Shown here: in pieces, positions 1 through 6,957 of the stretch
Layout: every line of letters starts with the position of its first letter
Numbering within the stretch: position 1 is the first letter of the stretch
NCBI GenBank assembly: GCA_947630155.1
Contig: CANRGM010000034.1
Span: 1 to 11,096 of the forward strand
Origin: an uncultured Clostridia bacterium
GTDB lineage: Bacteria > Bacillota > Clostridia > TANB77 > CAG-508
Direction: 5' to 3'
Length of the DNA: 11,096 nt
Made by a program: the position numbers and the translations under genes
Notes under the pieces: model-generated
Seen by the model: the letters and a program-made list of their open reading frames with translations, nothing else
What the model was told of the DNA's origin: nothing
Database searches by the model: none

Positions 1-33
1 TATAAAATAAAAAGCAATAAATGGAGGAATTAA
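1..33 (+). CDS. Possible 3' end of an upstream gene (AbiEi-type antitoxin?)
   Basis: One reading frame is open from the left edge and stops at TAA 31-33, three bases before the preferred start of the AbiEii-like toxin at 36. AbiEii genes normally follow directly after an AbiEi antitoxin gene, often with touching or overlapping ends, so this could be the last ten codons of that antitoxin. The fragment is too short to identify by sequence, and an open run of this length happens often by chance in any DNA. The call rests on gene position only. Confidence 0.2.
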   Translation, partial: YKIKSNKWRN

Positions 34-35
34 AT

Positions 36-917
36 ATGCAAGGAAATGTAATGAGTTTAAAGGCAAAAATAAATAATATATCAAAGGAAAAAAAGGTAGC
101 GCCACAATCTGTACTTCAAATATATATGTTAGAAAGACTTTTAGAAAGAATAGCACAATCTAAATATAGGGATAACTTTATTTTAAAAGGTGGAATGCTT
201 ATATCAGCTATTTTAGGAATGTCTAGTAGATCAACAATGGACATGGATACAACTGTTAAAGGGTTTGAATTAACTAAAGAAAATGCTACAAAAATACTTA
301 ATGAAATTTGTGAAATTGAACTTGATGATGATATAACCTTCAAGATGAATAAAATAGAACTGATTCGTGAAGATGACGATTATAATGGATATAGGGCTAC
401 TTTTGAAGCTAAATTTAAAAATTCAATGCCAGTTATTTTTAAAATAGACATAACAACAGGTGATGCTATTACATACAAAGAAATTGAATATGATTATAAT
501 TTATTATTAGAGGATAGAAATATTCCTGTTTGGTCATATAATATTGAAACAATTTTGGCAGAAAAATTTGAGTCTGTTATAAAAAGAGGTATTGCAGGTA
601 CTAGAATAAGGGATTTTTATGATGTGTATATGTTAATAAATACTCAGGATGAGAAAATAAATAAAAAGCTATTAAGAGTTGCAATTAATTTGACATCAGA
701 GCATAGAGAATCTTTAGATTTAATACATAATTGGAAAGCAACTTTAGAATTACTTAGAGCTGATGAAGATATGCAAAAAAGGTGGAAAGTGTATCAGAAA
801 ACATATTTTTATGCTAAAGATATAGAATATAATGAATTATTGGATAGTGTAGAAAAAGTTGGAAAAATTTATGATAAGTATAATGCAGGGGAAAACAAAA
901 AAATTCTGGCGAAGTAA
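36..917 (+). CDS. AbiEii/AbiGii-family nucleotidyltransferase toxin (type IV toxin-antitoxin system)
   Basis: This is a nucleotidyltransferase-fold protein of the AbiEii family, the toxin half of type IV toxin-antitoxin and abortive-infection systems. Family members are thought to block growth by nucleotide transfer to an RNA target, and AbiEi represses transcription of the pair. Counting from the start at 36 (293 aa), the nucleotide-binding signature reads KGG at 51-53, then R65-S-T-M-D69-M-D71. This has the spacing of the family's G-G...D-x-D motif. Further motifs are KIDITTGD at 136-143, ILAEKFE near 173-179, and RIRDFYDVY at 190-198. Length and motif order are normal, so the toxin looks intact. 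An ATG at 21 is in frame, but GGAGG at 23-27 lies 8 bases before the ATG at 36, which makes 36 the better start. ATG 51 also remains possible. The antitoxin gene would be off the left edge. I see no terminator between the stop and rpmF. Confidence 0.88.
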   Translation: MQGNVMSLKAKINNISKEKKVAPQSVLQIYMLERLLERIAQSKYRDNFILKGGMLISAILGMSSRSTMDMDTTVKGFELTKENATKILNEICEIELDDDITFKMNKIELIREDDDYNGYRATFEAKFKNSMPVIFKIDITTGDAITYKEIEYDYNLLLEDRNIPVWSYNIETILAEKFESVIKRGIAGTRIRDFYDVYMLINTQDEKINKKLLRVAINLTSEHRESLDLIHNWKATLELLRADEDMQKRWKVYQKTYFYAKDIEYNELLDSVEKVGKIYDKYNAGENKKILAK

Positions 918-937
918 ATAAAATTTTCTACCAAGTA

Positions 938-966
938 TTGACAAATCAGTTAAACACTAGTATAAT
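938..966 (+). promoter_or_regulatory. Sigma-A promoter of rpmF
   Basis: A perfect consensus -35 TTGACA (938-943) and -10 TATAAT (961-966) are separated by 17 bases. Transcription should start near 973, giving a leader of about 70 bases before the rpmF start. I found no clear hairpin in the leader. Confidence 0.9.
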
Positions 967-1042
967 TTTATAGTGACATTAAAAAGGTATAAATTTAATA
1001 AAATAGAATATACAAACTAGATAACATAAGGAGGGAATAAAA

Positions 1043-1228
1043 ATGGCACAACCAAAAAGAAGATGGTCAAAAGCTAGAACACATACAAAAAGATCAACAT
1101 GGAAATTAAATGCTTCAAATCTAGTAGAATGCCCACATTGTCATGAAACAATGATGCAACACAGAGTATGCCCAAGTTGCGGATATTATAATGGAGAACA
1201 AGTAGTTTCAGTAAATGAAGCTGAATAA
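1043..1228 (+). CDS. rpmF: 50S ribosomal protein L32
   Basis: L32 is a small zinc-binding protein of the large ribosomal subunit. The 61-residue product has the classic N-terminus MAQPKRRWSKARTHTKRS, rich in basic residues for rRNA contact. Two Cys pairs follow at C30-x2-C33 and C43-x2-C46, so this is the zinc-binding version of L32. The GGAGGG ribosome site at 1030-1035 is 7 bases from the ATG. In many Firmicutes rpmF sits after a yceD (DUF177) gene and before plsX. Here neither neighbour is present: an AbiEii toxin lies upstream and an unrelated reverse-strand gene downstream, although the phospholipid genes plsY and gpsA are a few kilobases away. It is a single-gene transcription unit with its own promoter and terminator. 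Confidence 0.98.
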   Translation: MAQPKRRWSKARTHTKRSTWKLNASNLVECPHCHETMMQHRVCPSCGYYNGEQVVSVNEAE

Positions 1229-1230
1229 TA

Positions 1231-1265
1231 AAAAATAACACAATTATAAAAATTGTGTTATTTTT
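1231..1265 (+). terminator. Rho-independent terminator after rpmF
   Basis: A perfect 15-base inverted repeat (1231-1245 with 1251-1265) surrounds a 5-base loop. The arm contains AATAACACAATT, and the T-run 1260-1266 completes it. It starts three bases after the rpmF stop. The symmetric A and T ends would also let it act on the opposite strand. Confidence 0.9.
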
Positions 1266-1319
1266 TATATAATTAATAAATATATTTTTCTAGTAAAGTA
1301 AAAATTAGTATATAAAATG

Positions 1320-1348
1320 AAAACACACCACAATTTGTGGTGTGTTTT
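1320..1348 (-). terminator. Terminator of the tandem-PIN gene (possibly bidirectional)
   Basis: A perfect 13-base-pair stem (1320-1332 with 1336-1348) has a 3-base loop and a GC-containing core ACACACCACA. It lies 14 bases beyond the stop of the reverse-strand gene at 1363-2976. The arm ends in AAAA/TTTT on either strand. Together with the rpmF terminator it insulates the two convergent genes. Confidence 0.85.
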
Positions 1349-1362
1349 TAGGTCATGTCAAT

Positions 1363-2976
1363 TTAAGTCATAAGCATAATTCTTTCGGCAAAAGTCTTAT
1401 ATTCTTTCGGAATATTAGGAATATCCTCCTTTTTATATGAGTAAGAAAAGATAAGGTTTCCACACAGTTTGTTGTTCATATTCACAGTATAGTAAACATT
1501 TATGTAATACATACCATCTAATCCGTTTATGCAATGAACTATAGTTATGCCATTTCCAACTTTGCCGTACTTTCTAAGATTGATTTCTGCCATGTTTGCA
1601 TCTAATGCCCAAATCATCTCGTTTAAATTTTTTCGACCGTCGAAAATTCTTTTCTTATTATTGAAAAGAGGGAGTTTACACAATACATTAGAATTATCAG
1701 AAGATATAATTCTCACAAATCTATTAGTTTCAGGAGTTTCTGAATATTCAGAATCTTCTGCACTTTCATAGTTTGATTCAAGCGATACATCATCTGTAAG
1801 TAAGTCATCTGATTGTGTAGGATTAGAACTCTGATTTAACACAGCATCACAATCTTCACATAAACTGGTGGAACAATTAATCTCATCTGTGTACTCATGT
1901 AGTGTTTGTTCTTCACAAAGTTTTTGGTCAAGACAAGCATTTGAAGTCAGAAAAGAAGAGATAGGCAAACTTTTTAGAGTGTTTAAATCGCTCCAGCTTG
2001 GGATGTAAAAAAACGAAGTGTTATTACATTTATAACGAAATGCCCTATTGTAATTTGCTGTAAATATGATTGCTTGATATTTGTTAGCGATTTTTTCTGT
2101 GTTTTGTAGATCTAAGCCTTTCTCATTGTCTGAAACTACTTGACTTTTGTGCTCATAAATATAGGTAGAGTAATTACCATCGTTTAAGTCAGCTAATAGA
2201 AAATGTATAAAGTGTTGAGTATAAGTAAGTTCCTTGTTACTCTCTAATGCATCAACAAAGGATTTTGTAATAAGAAACTTTCTAGCGCCAAGGTTTTGTG
2301 CGTGTGTTACAATTTGTTCTAAAGACCGATACAAAACACTTTCGTCTAGTAAAATATCTTTACCATATTCATTTGGAGTATATGAGAACTGCTTTACTTC
2401 AGGATTAAGATACTGAACATTAACTCGATGGGCTTTAGCACGTAATGCCATACACTTGTCATAAGTATATAATGAGTACAAGTTTTGCTCACAAAACTCA
2501 ATAAGTTGTGTGTCAACATACGAATTATTTTGTACAAGATTAACTGTACGACAATAATTAGAACTTGCATCATTAAGAAGACAGTTAACCAAGATTTTGG
2601 CATTCCTTGAATTATCCGTATTGGCTTTTACAAGATTTAGCAACTCATTAAATGTTAATGAAGTTATTAAATTTTCCACTCCTTCATTCTCATAAAAAAG
2701 TTGCAACAGTTTTTGTGTACCAACATTACAGATAGATGCATCCCAAACAACACAACGTTTTACTTTGCTGAGTAACCTTCTAACAGTCCTTTCTGAATAA
2801 TGGGCTTCTAGAATATCTTTTATACTTCCGATTTCATAAATTGAAATCTTGTGGTTTGCCTCTATGAACCGCTTAACCTCACTTTCTGTGTGACTTGTTG
2901 TTGATGAACTAGCACCTTCAGGCTCAAGAAATTTCTTGATGTCCTTGGCTATTTGCCGTTTAAAGTTTGCTGACAT
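1363..2976 (-). CDS. Uncharacterised protein with two tandem PIN-like nuclease domains
   Basis: I do not recognise this 537-residue protein as a named family, but its architecture can be read. Residues 1-75 are charged and helical. Residues 76-190 match a PIN ribonuclease domain: VVWD79 at the end of the first strand, FNE111LL, YVD155TQLIEF, and YTYD173 followed by a helix (KCMALRAKAHRVNV). These supply the four acidic metal ligands D, E, D, D in the usual order. Residues 207-325 look like a second PIN fold, with ILLD211, a helix with D242 and E245, D289, and FTAN308. Here Asn stands where the fourth Asp is expected, so this copy may be inactive. An acidic Ser/Asn-rich linker (about 345-418) with five Cys (348, 354, 368, 373, 376) leads to a strand-rich unknown domain (419-537). 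GGAGG at 2984-2988 fixes the start. It is a single gene with its own promoter and terminator. One hand-counted line (2701-2760) has 22 of 60 G+C, against 13 of 60 at 4021-4080 in der, which hints at foreign origin. The PIN call is from motif reading only. Confidence 0.6.
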   Translation of the reverse strand: MSANFKRQIAKDIKKFLEPEGASSSTTSHTESEVKRFIEANHKISIYEIGSIKDILEAHYSERTVRRLLSKVKRCVVWDASICNVGTQKLLQLFYENEGVENLITSLTFNELLNLVKANTDNSRNAKILVNCLLNDASSNYCRTVNLVQNNSYVDTQLIEFCEQNLYSLYTYDKCMALRAKAHRVNVQYLNPEVKQFSYTPNEYGKDILLDESVLYRSLEQIVTHAQNLGARKFLITKSFVDALESNKELTYTQHFIHFLLADLNDGNYSTYIYEHKSQVVSDNEKGLDLQNTEKIANKYQAIIFTANYNRAFRYKCNNTSFFYIPSWSDLNTLKSLPISSFLTSNACLDQKLCEEQTLHEYTDEINCSTSLCEDCDAVLNQSSNPTQSDDLLTDDVSLESNYESAEDSEYSETPETNRFVRIISSDNSNVLCKLPLFNNKKRIFDGRKNLNEMIWALDANMAEINLRKYGKVGNGITIVHCINGLDGMYYINVYYTVNMNNKLCGNLIFSYSYKKEDIPNIPKEYKTFAERIMLMT

Positions 2977-3021
2977 GAGATAACCTCCAATTATATAAAA
3001 TTTCTCAAAAGAGATAGATAG

Positions 3022-3050
3022 ATTATATCATAAAAACAATATTATGTCAA
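3022..3050 (-). promoter_or_regulatory. Sigma-A promoter of the tandem-PIN gene
   Basis: Read on the reverse strand, TTGACA (3045-3050) and TATAAT (3022-3027) are both perfect and 17 bases apart, with a TGA extension just before the -10 box. Transcription should start near 3015, about 38 bases before the ATG. Such a strong promoter suggests constitutive expression unless a repressor acts here. Confidence 0.88.
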
Positions 3051-3057
3051 TTAAAAT

Positions 3058-3086
3058 TTGACTAATATAAAAATTTATTATAAAAT
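3058..3086 (+). promoter_or_regulatory. Promoter of the der-plsY-gpsA operon
   Basis: TTGACT (3058-3063) and TAAAAT (3081-3086) are 17 bases apart, each one mismatch from consensus. The start of transcription would be near 3093, leaving a leader of under 20 bases with the ribosome site AGAGGTGA (3098-3105). Its -35 box begins only 7 bases beyond the -35 box of the divergent promoter. Confidence 0.65.
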
Positions 3087-3109
3087 ATACGTCATAAAGA
3101 GGTGAGAAA

Positions 3110-4432
3110 ATGTCAAAACCAACAGTGGCAATTGTAGGTAGACCAAATGTGGGAAAATCTACATTTTTTAATTATATAGTAGGTAAAAGAATTTCTATTG
3201 TAGAAGACACACCAGGAGTTACAAGAGATAGAATTTATGCTGATACAAATTGGAGAGGAATGGACTTTACTTTAATAGATACAGGAGGTATAGAGCCTGA
3301 AAATGATGATATAATATTATCACAGATGCGTACACAAGCAGATATGGCAGTATCAATAGCAGATGTAATATTATTTATAACAGATTTAAAGCAAGGTGTA
3401 ACAGAAGCAGATAAAGAAATTGCATTAATGTTGAAAAAGTCTAAAAAACCGATAGTTCTAGTTTGCAATAAAGCAGATAATTATGGTAAAACATCAGATG
3501 ATATATATGAGTTCTATAATCTTGGCTTAGGTGATCCATACCCAGTATCAGCTGTAAATGCTATAGGAATAGGTGATGTTCTAGACGCTATTTATGACGA
3601 ACTTCCAAAGGATAATAATAATGCAGATGATAGTGAGATAATAAAGGTAGCAATTATAGGAAAGCCAAATGTAGGAAAATCTTCACTAGTAAACAAGATT
3701 CTAGGAGAAAATAGGGTAATAGTAAGTAATATAGCAGGGACAACCCGTGATGCAATAGATTCAGAATTTGAAAATGAGTTTGGTAAATATGTATTTATTG
3801 ATACAGCAGGTATTAGAAGGAAAAGCAAAGTTACAGAAAATCTTGAAAGATATAGTGTTATGAGAACACTTTTAGCAATTGAAAGAGCTGATGTTTGTAT
3901 ACTTATGATTGATGCAAATGAAGGAGTAACAGAACAAGATGCCAAAATTGCAGGTGAAGCGCATGAAGCTGGCAAAGGAATTATAATTGTAGTAAATAAG
4001 TGGGACGAATATGAAAAAGATAATGGAACAGTAGAGAAATATAAAAAAGATATTTACAACAAATTAGCATATCTATCTTATGCTCCTATAATTTTTATAT
4101 CAGCTAAAACAGGACAAAGAGTAAATAAGTTATATGAACTAATAAATAATGTGGCAAATCAAAATGCAATGAGAATACCAACTTCTGTTTTAAATCAAGT
4201 TCTAAATGAAGCAATAGCAATAGTACAACCACCTACTGATAAAGGAAAGAGACTAAAATTATTTTATATGACACAAGCAAGTACAAAACCACCTACATTT
4301 GTAGTTTTTGTTAACAATAAACAGTTATTTCACTTTTCATATGAGAGGTATCTAGTGAATCAACTAAGAAAGGAATTTATTTTAACAGGAACACCAATTA
4401 GAATAATTGTAAGAGAAAAGAAAGATGATTAA
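3110..4432 (+). CDS. der: Ribosome-assembly GTPase Der (EngA)
   Basis: Der is an essential GTPase with two tandem GTP-binding domains that matures the 50S ribosomal subunit. Domain 1 has the P-loop GRPNVGKS (10-17), switch DTGG (57-60) and base-recognition NKAD (120-123). Domain 2 has GKPNVGKS (184-191), DTAG (231-234) and NKWD (296-299). The C-terminal KH-like domain occupies about 350-440 and includes the FVVFVNN...FSYERYLVNQLR stretch typical of the family. At 440 residues it has the usual length and all motifs are intact. The start has AGAGGTGA 4 bases upstream. It is the first gene of an operon with plsY (79-base gap) and gpsA. Confidence 0.98.
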   Translation: MSKPTVAIVGRPNVGKSTFFNYIVGKRISIVEDTPGVTRDRIYADTNWRGMDFTLIDTGGIEPENDDIILSQMRTQADMAVSIADVILFITDLKQGVTEADKEIALMLKKSKKPIVLVCNKADNYGKTSDDIYEFYNLGLGDPYPVSAVNAIGIGDVLDAIYDELPKDNNNADDSEIIKVAIIGKPNVGKSSLVNKILGENRVIVSNIAGTTRDAIDSEFENEFGKYVFIDTAGIRRKSKVTENLERYSVMRTLLAIERADVCILMIDANEGVTEQDAKIAGEAHEAGKGIIIVVNKWDEYEKDNGTVEKYKKDIYNKLAYLSYAPIIFISAKTGQRVNKLYELINNVANQNAMRIPTSVLNQVLNEAIAIVQPPTDKGKRLKLFYMTQASTKPPTFVVFVNNKQLFHFSYERYLVNQLRKEFILTGTPIRIIVREKKDD

Positions 4433-4511
4433 CTGTTATACATAGAAAATTAGTTATAAAATAAAATTTTTATAAAAATTAAATTATCAAAAGAAAAAGG
4501 AGGAATTTGTG

Positions 4512-5141
4512 ATGGTAGCAACATATATATTAATGGCAATAATTGCGTATGCAATAGGAAGTGTAAATTTTTCTGTTATATTAAGTAAAAGAATTGCAGG
4601 GTTTGATGTAAGAGAAAAAGGCAGTGGTAATGCAGGAACTACTAATATGTTAAGAAGTGTAGGCAGAGGGGCAGCAGCTCTAACACTTATATTAGATATA
4701 GCAAAAGGTTTAGTGGCAATATTAGTAGCATATTTATTAGGGAAAGTTATAGATAATATCAATTCAGCAATTTTAGTACAATTAGCAGGATTTTTTGTAG
4801 TATTAGGACATACTTTTCCAGCATTTTTTGGATTTAGAGGAGGAAAAGGTGTTGCAACATCTTTAGGTGTATTATTATTTATAAATCCTTTAATTGGAGT
4901 GATTTGCCTTGTATTTGCATTAGTTGTAATGATTTTAACAAGGATGGTATCACTTGGCTCTATAATGGCGGCTGTATTATTCCCAGTATTGACTATATTT
5001 ATAAAAGATAACTATATTGTAGATGGCTATAATTACGTGATTTTTGGAATAGCAATGGCAGTCTTAGTAATATTTAATCATAGATCAAACTTGAAAAGAA
5101 TATATTCAGGAACTGAAAATAGAGTTAGTCTGAAAAAATAG
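4512..5141 (+). CDS. plsY: Acyl-phosphate:glycerol-3-phosphate acyltransferase PlsY
   Basis: PlsY is an integral membrane enzyme that moves an acyl group from acyl-phosphate (made by PlsX) to glycerol-3-phosphate, giving lysophosphatidic acid, the first committed step of bacterial phospholipid synthesis. The three cytoplasmic motifs are all present: GSGNAGTTNMLR (37-48), GHTFPAFFGFRGGKG (99-113) and FNHRSNLKRIYSGTE (188-202). The N-terminal GSVNFS (16-21) is also typical. Several hydrophobic helices (about 3-24, 54-77, 88-108, 115-142, 147-165 and 172-188) fit its multi-pass topology. At 209 residues its length is normal. A GTG at 4509 is in frame directly before the ATG. GGAGG at 4499-4503 lies 8 bases from the ATG and only 5 from the GTG, so I chose 4512. 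Its substrate is made by gpsA, the next gene; plsX is not in the window. Confidence 0.97.
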   Translation: MVATYILMAIIAYAIGSVNFSVILSKRIAGFDVREKGSGNAGTTNMLRSVGRGAAALTLILDIAKGLVAILVAYLLGKVIDNINSAILVQLAGFFVVLGHTFPAFFGFRGGKGVATSLGVLLFINPLIGVICLVFALVVMILTRMVSLGSIMAAVLFPVLTIFIKDNYIVDGYNYVIFGIAMAVLVIFNHRSNLKRIYSGTENRVSLKK

Positions 5142-5177
5142 TTAAAAATAATTTGTAAAACAGCAGGGAGGAATAAT

Positions 5178-6170
5178 ATGAAAAAAATAGCAATAATAGG
5201 GAGTGGAAGTTGGGGAGTAGCCCTTGGAATTCATCTTGTTAAATTAGGGAATGAGGTTAAAATATGGTCTTTTGCTAAGGAAGAAGCAGATATGATTAAT
5301 AATGAAAAAAGATGTATGTTTTTACCAAACATAGAAATTCCTAATGGAATAAAGTGTACTTTGAGTTATGAAGAAGCGATAAAAGATACAGACATTATTT
5401 TACATGTTACCCCATCAAAATTTACAAGAAGTATAGTAAATGAATATAAACAATATGTTACAAATCAACCAATAATAATTTGCTCAAAGGGCTTTGAAAA
5501 TGATACTTTGTCAACATTAGACGAAGTGATAAAATCTGAAATTCCAAATGTAAAAATTGGAATTTTATCTGGCCCAAGCCATGCAGAAGAGGTTTCTATT
5601 GGTGCACCAACTGTATTAGTGGCAGCTTCAGAAGATGATGACTTATTAGAACTTATGCAAGATGTATTCATGTGTGAACATATGAGAGTATATACATCAA
5701 AAGATGTAAAAGGAGTAGAAACAGGAGCAGCACTAAAAAATATATTGGCATTTTGTGCAGGAATTGCAACACAAATGAAATTAGGAGATAATTCATTTGC
5801 TGCATTACTTACAAGAGGTTTAGGTGAAATCACAAGGCTAGGTGTTGCCATGGGAGGTAAAAAAGATACTTTTTATGGTTTGAGTGGTCTAGGTGATTTA
5901 CTTGTAACTTGTTTAAGTGAACATAGCAGAAATAGAAAGGCTGGAAAACTAATTGGTTCTGGAAAAACATTAGAGGAAACAAAAAAAGAAGTAGGAATGA
6001 CAATTGAAAGTATAGATAATATTGATGTTGCCTATAAATTGGCTAAGAAATTTAATGTTGAAATGCCAATAGTAAATGCAGTTTATGATGTATTATATAA
6101 TAATTTAAAACCAAAAGAAGCAGTAAAAATGTTAATGACTAGAGAAAGAAAAGCAGAATATGTAAGTTAA
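5178..6170 (+). CDS. gpsA: Glycerol-3-phosphate dehydrogenase [NAD(P)+]
   Basis: GpsA reduces dihydroxyacetone phosphate to sn-glycerol-3-phosphate, the backbone of phospholipids, in the cytoplasm. The N-terminal Rossmann domain carries GSGSWG (8-13). Other family signatures are VTPS (77-80), SKGFE (103-107, with the conserved Lys104), SGPSHAEEV (131-139), ALKN with the catalytic Lys187, GLGDL (237-241) and HSRNR (249-253). At 330 residues it is full length. GGGAGG at 5166-5171 is 6 bases before the ATG. It lies 36 bases after plsY, so the enzyme that makes glycerol-3-phosphate and the one that uses it are made from the same message. A hairpin terminator follows at once. Confidence 0.98.
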   Translation: MKKIAIIGSGSWGVALGIHLVKLGNEVKIWSFAKEEADMINNEKRCMFLPNIEIPNGIKCTLSYEEAIKDTDIILHVTPSKFTRSIVNEYKQYVTNQPIIICSKGFENDTLSTLDEVIKSEIPNVKIGILSGPSHAEEVSIGAPTVLVAASEDDDLLELMQDVFMCEHMRVYTSKDVKGVETGAALKNILAFCAGIATQMKLGDNSFAALLTRGLGEITRLGVAMGGKKDTFYGLSGLGDLLVTCLSEHSRNRKAGKLIGSGKTLEETKKEVGMTIESIDNIDVAYKLAKKFNVEMPIVNAVYDVLYNNLKPKEAVKMLMTRERKAEYVS

Positions 6171-6175
6171 GAGAT

Positions 6176-6206
6176 GAAATTTAGGGACGTTCCTTAGATT
6201 TCTTTT
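6176..6206 (+). terminator. Hairpin terminator of the der-plsY-gpsA operon
   Basis: The 12-base arms 6176-6187 and 6191-6202 pair completely in RNA if two G-U pairs are allowed. The loop is CGT and a TTTT run follows. The tip AGGGACGTTCCTT resembles short GGGAC...GTCCC-like palindromes scattered in clostridial genomes, so it may be a dispersed repeat used as a terminator. Confidence 0.7.
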
Positions 6207-6234
6207 GAATAATTTTTGTAAGAATAGTTATAAT
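6205..6234 (+). promoter_or_regulatory. Probable promoter of the zinc-ribbon gene
   Basis: The -10 box TATAAT (6229-6234) is perfect. A weaker TTGAAT (6205-6210) lies 18 bases upstream. The predicted start near 6241 leaves a very short leader that still contains GGAGG (6243-6247). It begins within the T-run of the preceding terminator, which fits a fresh start of transcription here. Confidence 0.55.
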
Positions 6235-6253
6235 AATAAAATGGAGGTATATT

Positions 6254-6850
6254 ATGGGATTTTTTGATAATTTAAGTAAAAAGGCAAGTGAGACATATAA
6301 AAACACAGCAGAGAAAACAAGTAAATTAACTAGAGAAATAAAATTAAAAGCATTAATTAGTGATGATAAGGAAAAAATAAAAGAAATTTATATTGAAATT
6401 GGTAAAAAGGTTTATGAAAAGCATATTAGAGAAGAAAATATAGATATAAAAAGCGATTTAATAGAAGAGTGTTCAAAGATTGATGCATATTCTAAAGAAA
6501 TAGAAGATATGAATAATGAGGTTCGTTCTTTAAAGAATTTACGTTTATGCAATAAATGTGCTGCTGAAATATCAATAAATGCTAAATTTTGCCCTAAATG
6601 TGGCGCAGTACAAGAAGTTGATTCAAATGAATCAAATGAAGTAAATAAATCTAGTGAAGAAAGTAAGCCTAATGAAACGATAGAGGAAGTTGAAACAAAC
6701 AAATCAAATGAAACAAGCAAAATAAACGGGGAAAATGAAACAATTGAAACAGTTGAAATAATTGAAACAATAAATAATGATGAAACCAATGAGACTACAG
6801 AATCAAATGAAAATAATGATATAGAAGAAACACAGGAAGATAACAATTAA
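6254..6850 (+). CDS. Zinc-ribbon protein with acidic repetitive tail
   Basis: I recognise the domain but not a specific function. Residues 1-95 are charged and predicted helical, with coiled-coil character (for example residues 66-96, ending in SKEIEDMNNEVRSLKNLR). A small zinc ribbon follows, with C99-x2-C102 and C113-x2-C116 (CNKCAAEIS...FCPKCG). Residues 122-198 form a disordered acidic tail made of loose repeats of S/T-N-E-T, such as SNESNEV, KSNETS, NDETNETTESNE. There is no signal peptide or membrane helix, so it should be cytoplasmic. The start has GGAGG 6 bases upstream. It is probably transcribed alone, after the operon terminator at 6176-6206. Proteins with an N-terminal helical part and a C-terminal zinc ribbon are common in Firmicutes and mostly unstudied. 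Confidence 0.85.
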   Translation: MGFFDNLSKKASETYKNTAEKTSKLTREIKLKALISDDKEKIKEIYIEIGKKVYEKHIREENIDIKSDLIEECSKIDAYSKEIEDMNNEVRSLKNLRLCNKCAAEISINAKFCPKCGAVQEVDSNESNEVNKSSEESKPNETIEEVETNKSNETSKINGENETIETVEIIETINNDETNETTESNENNDIEETQEDNN

Positions 6851-6856
6851 CTAATT

Positions 6857-6908
6857 AAAAAGTGCTATTATTATGATCCAAGTATGATTAATAATAATAG
6901 CACTTTTT
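6857..6908. terminator. Bidirectional terminator between convergent genes
   Basis: A perfect 18-base inverted repeat (6857-6874 with 6891-6908) has a 16-base loop and a core AGTGCTATTATTA. It ends in TTTTT on the forward strand and, because the left arm starts with AAAAA, in TTTTT on the reverse strand too. It serves the zinc-ribbon gene (6 bases after its stop) and the reverse-strand gene at 6958-7248. Confidence 0.9.
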
Positions 6909-6957
6909 CTACAACATAGTATAACAAGCTCTAGTATTAAAAAGTTTTATTACTTGA

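Noticed and set aside
21..35. ATG at 21 as start of the AbiEii-like protein
   Set aside because: The only good ribosome site (23-27) overlaps this ATG and is correctly placed for the ATG at 36.
1363..2976. Forward-strand and alternate-frame open frames inside the reverse-strand gene
   Set aside because: They lack ribosome sites and protein-like patterning, and they overlap a clear gene with its own promoter and terminator.
4433..4508. A separate promoter or terminator between der and plsY
   Set aside because: The gap has only A/T palindromes such as ATTTTTATAAAAAT, without a GC stem or a -35 box I could defend. The genes are treated as one operon.
6412..6846. Reverse-strand open frame opposite the zinc-ribbon gene
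   Set aside because: It is a low-complexity Ser/Val/Ile reading of the repetitive acidic tail, with no ribosome site.
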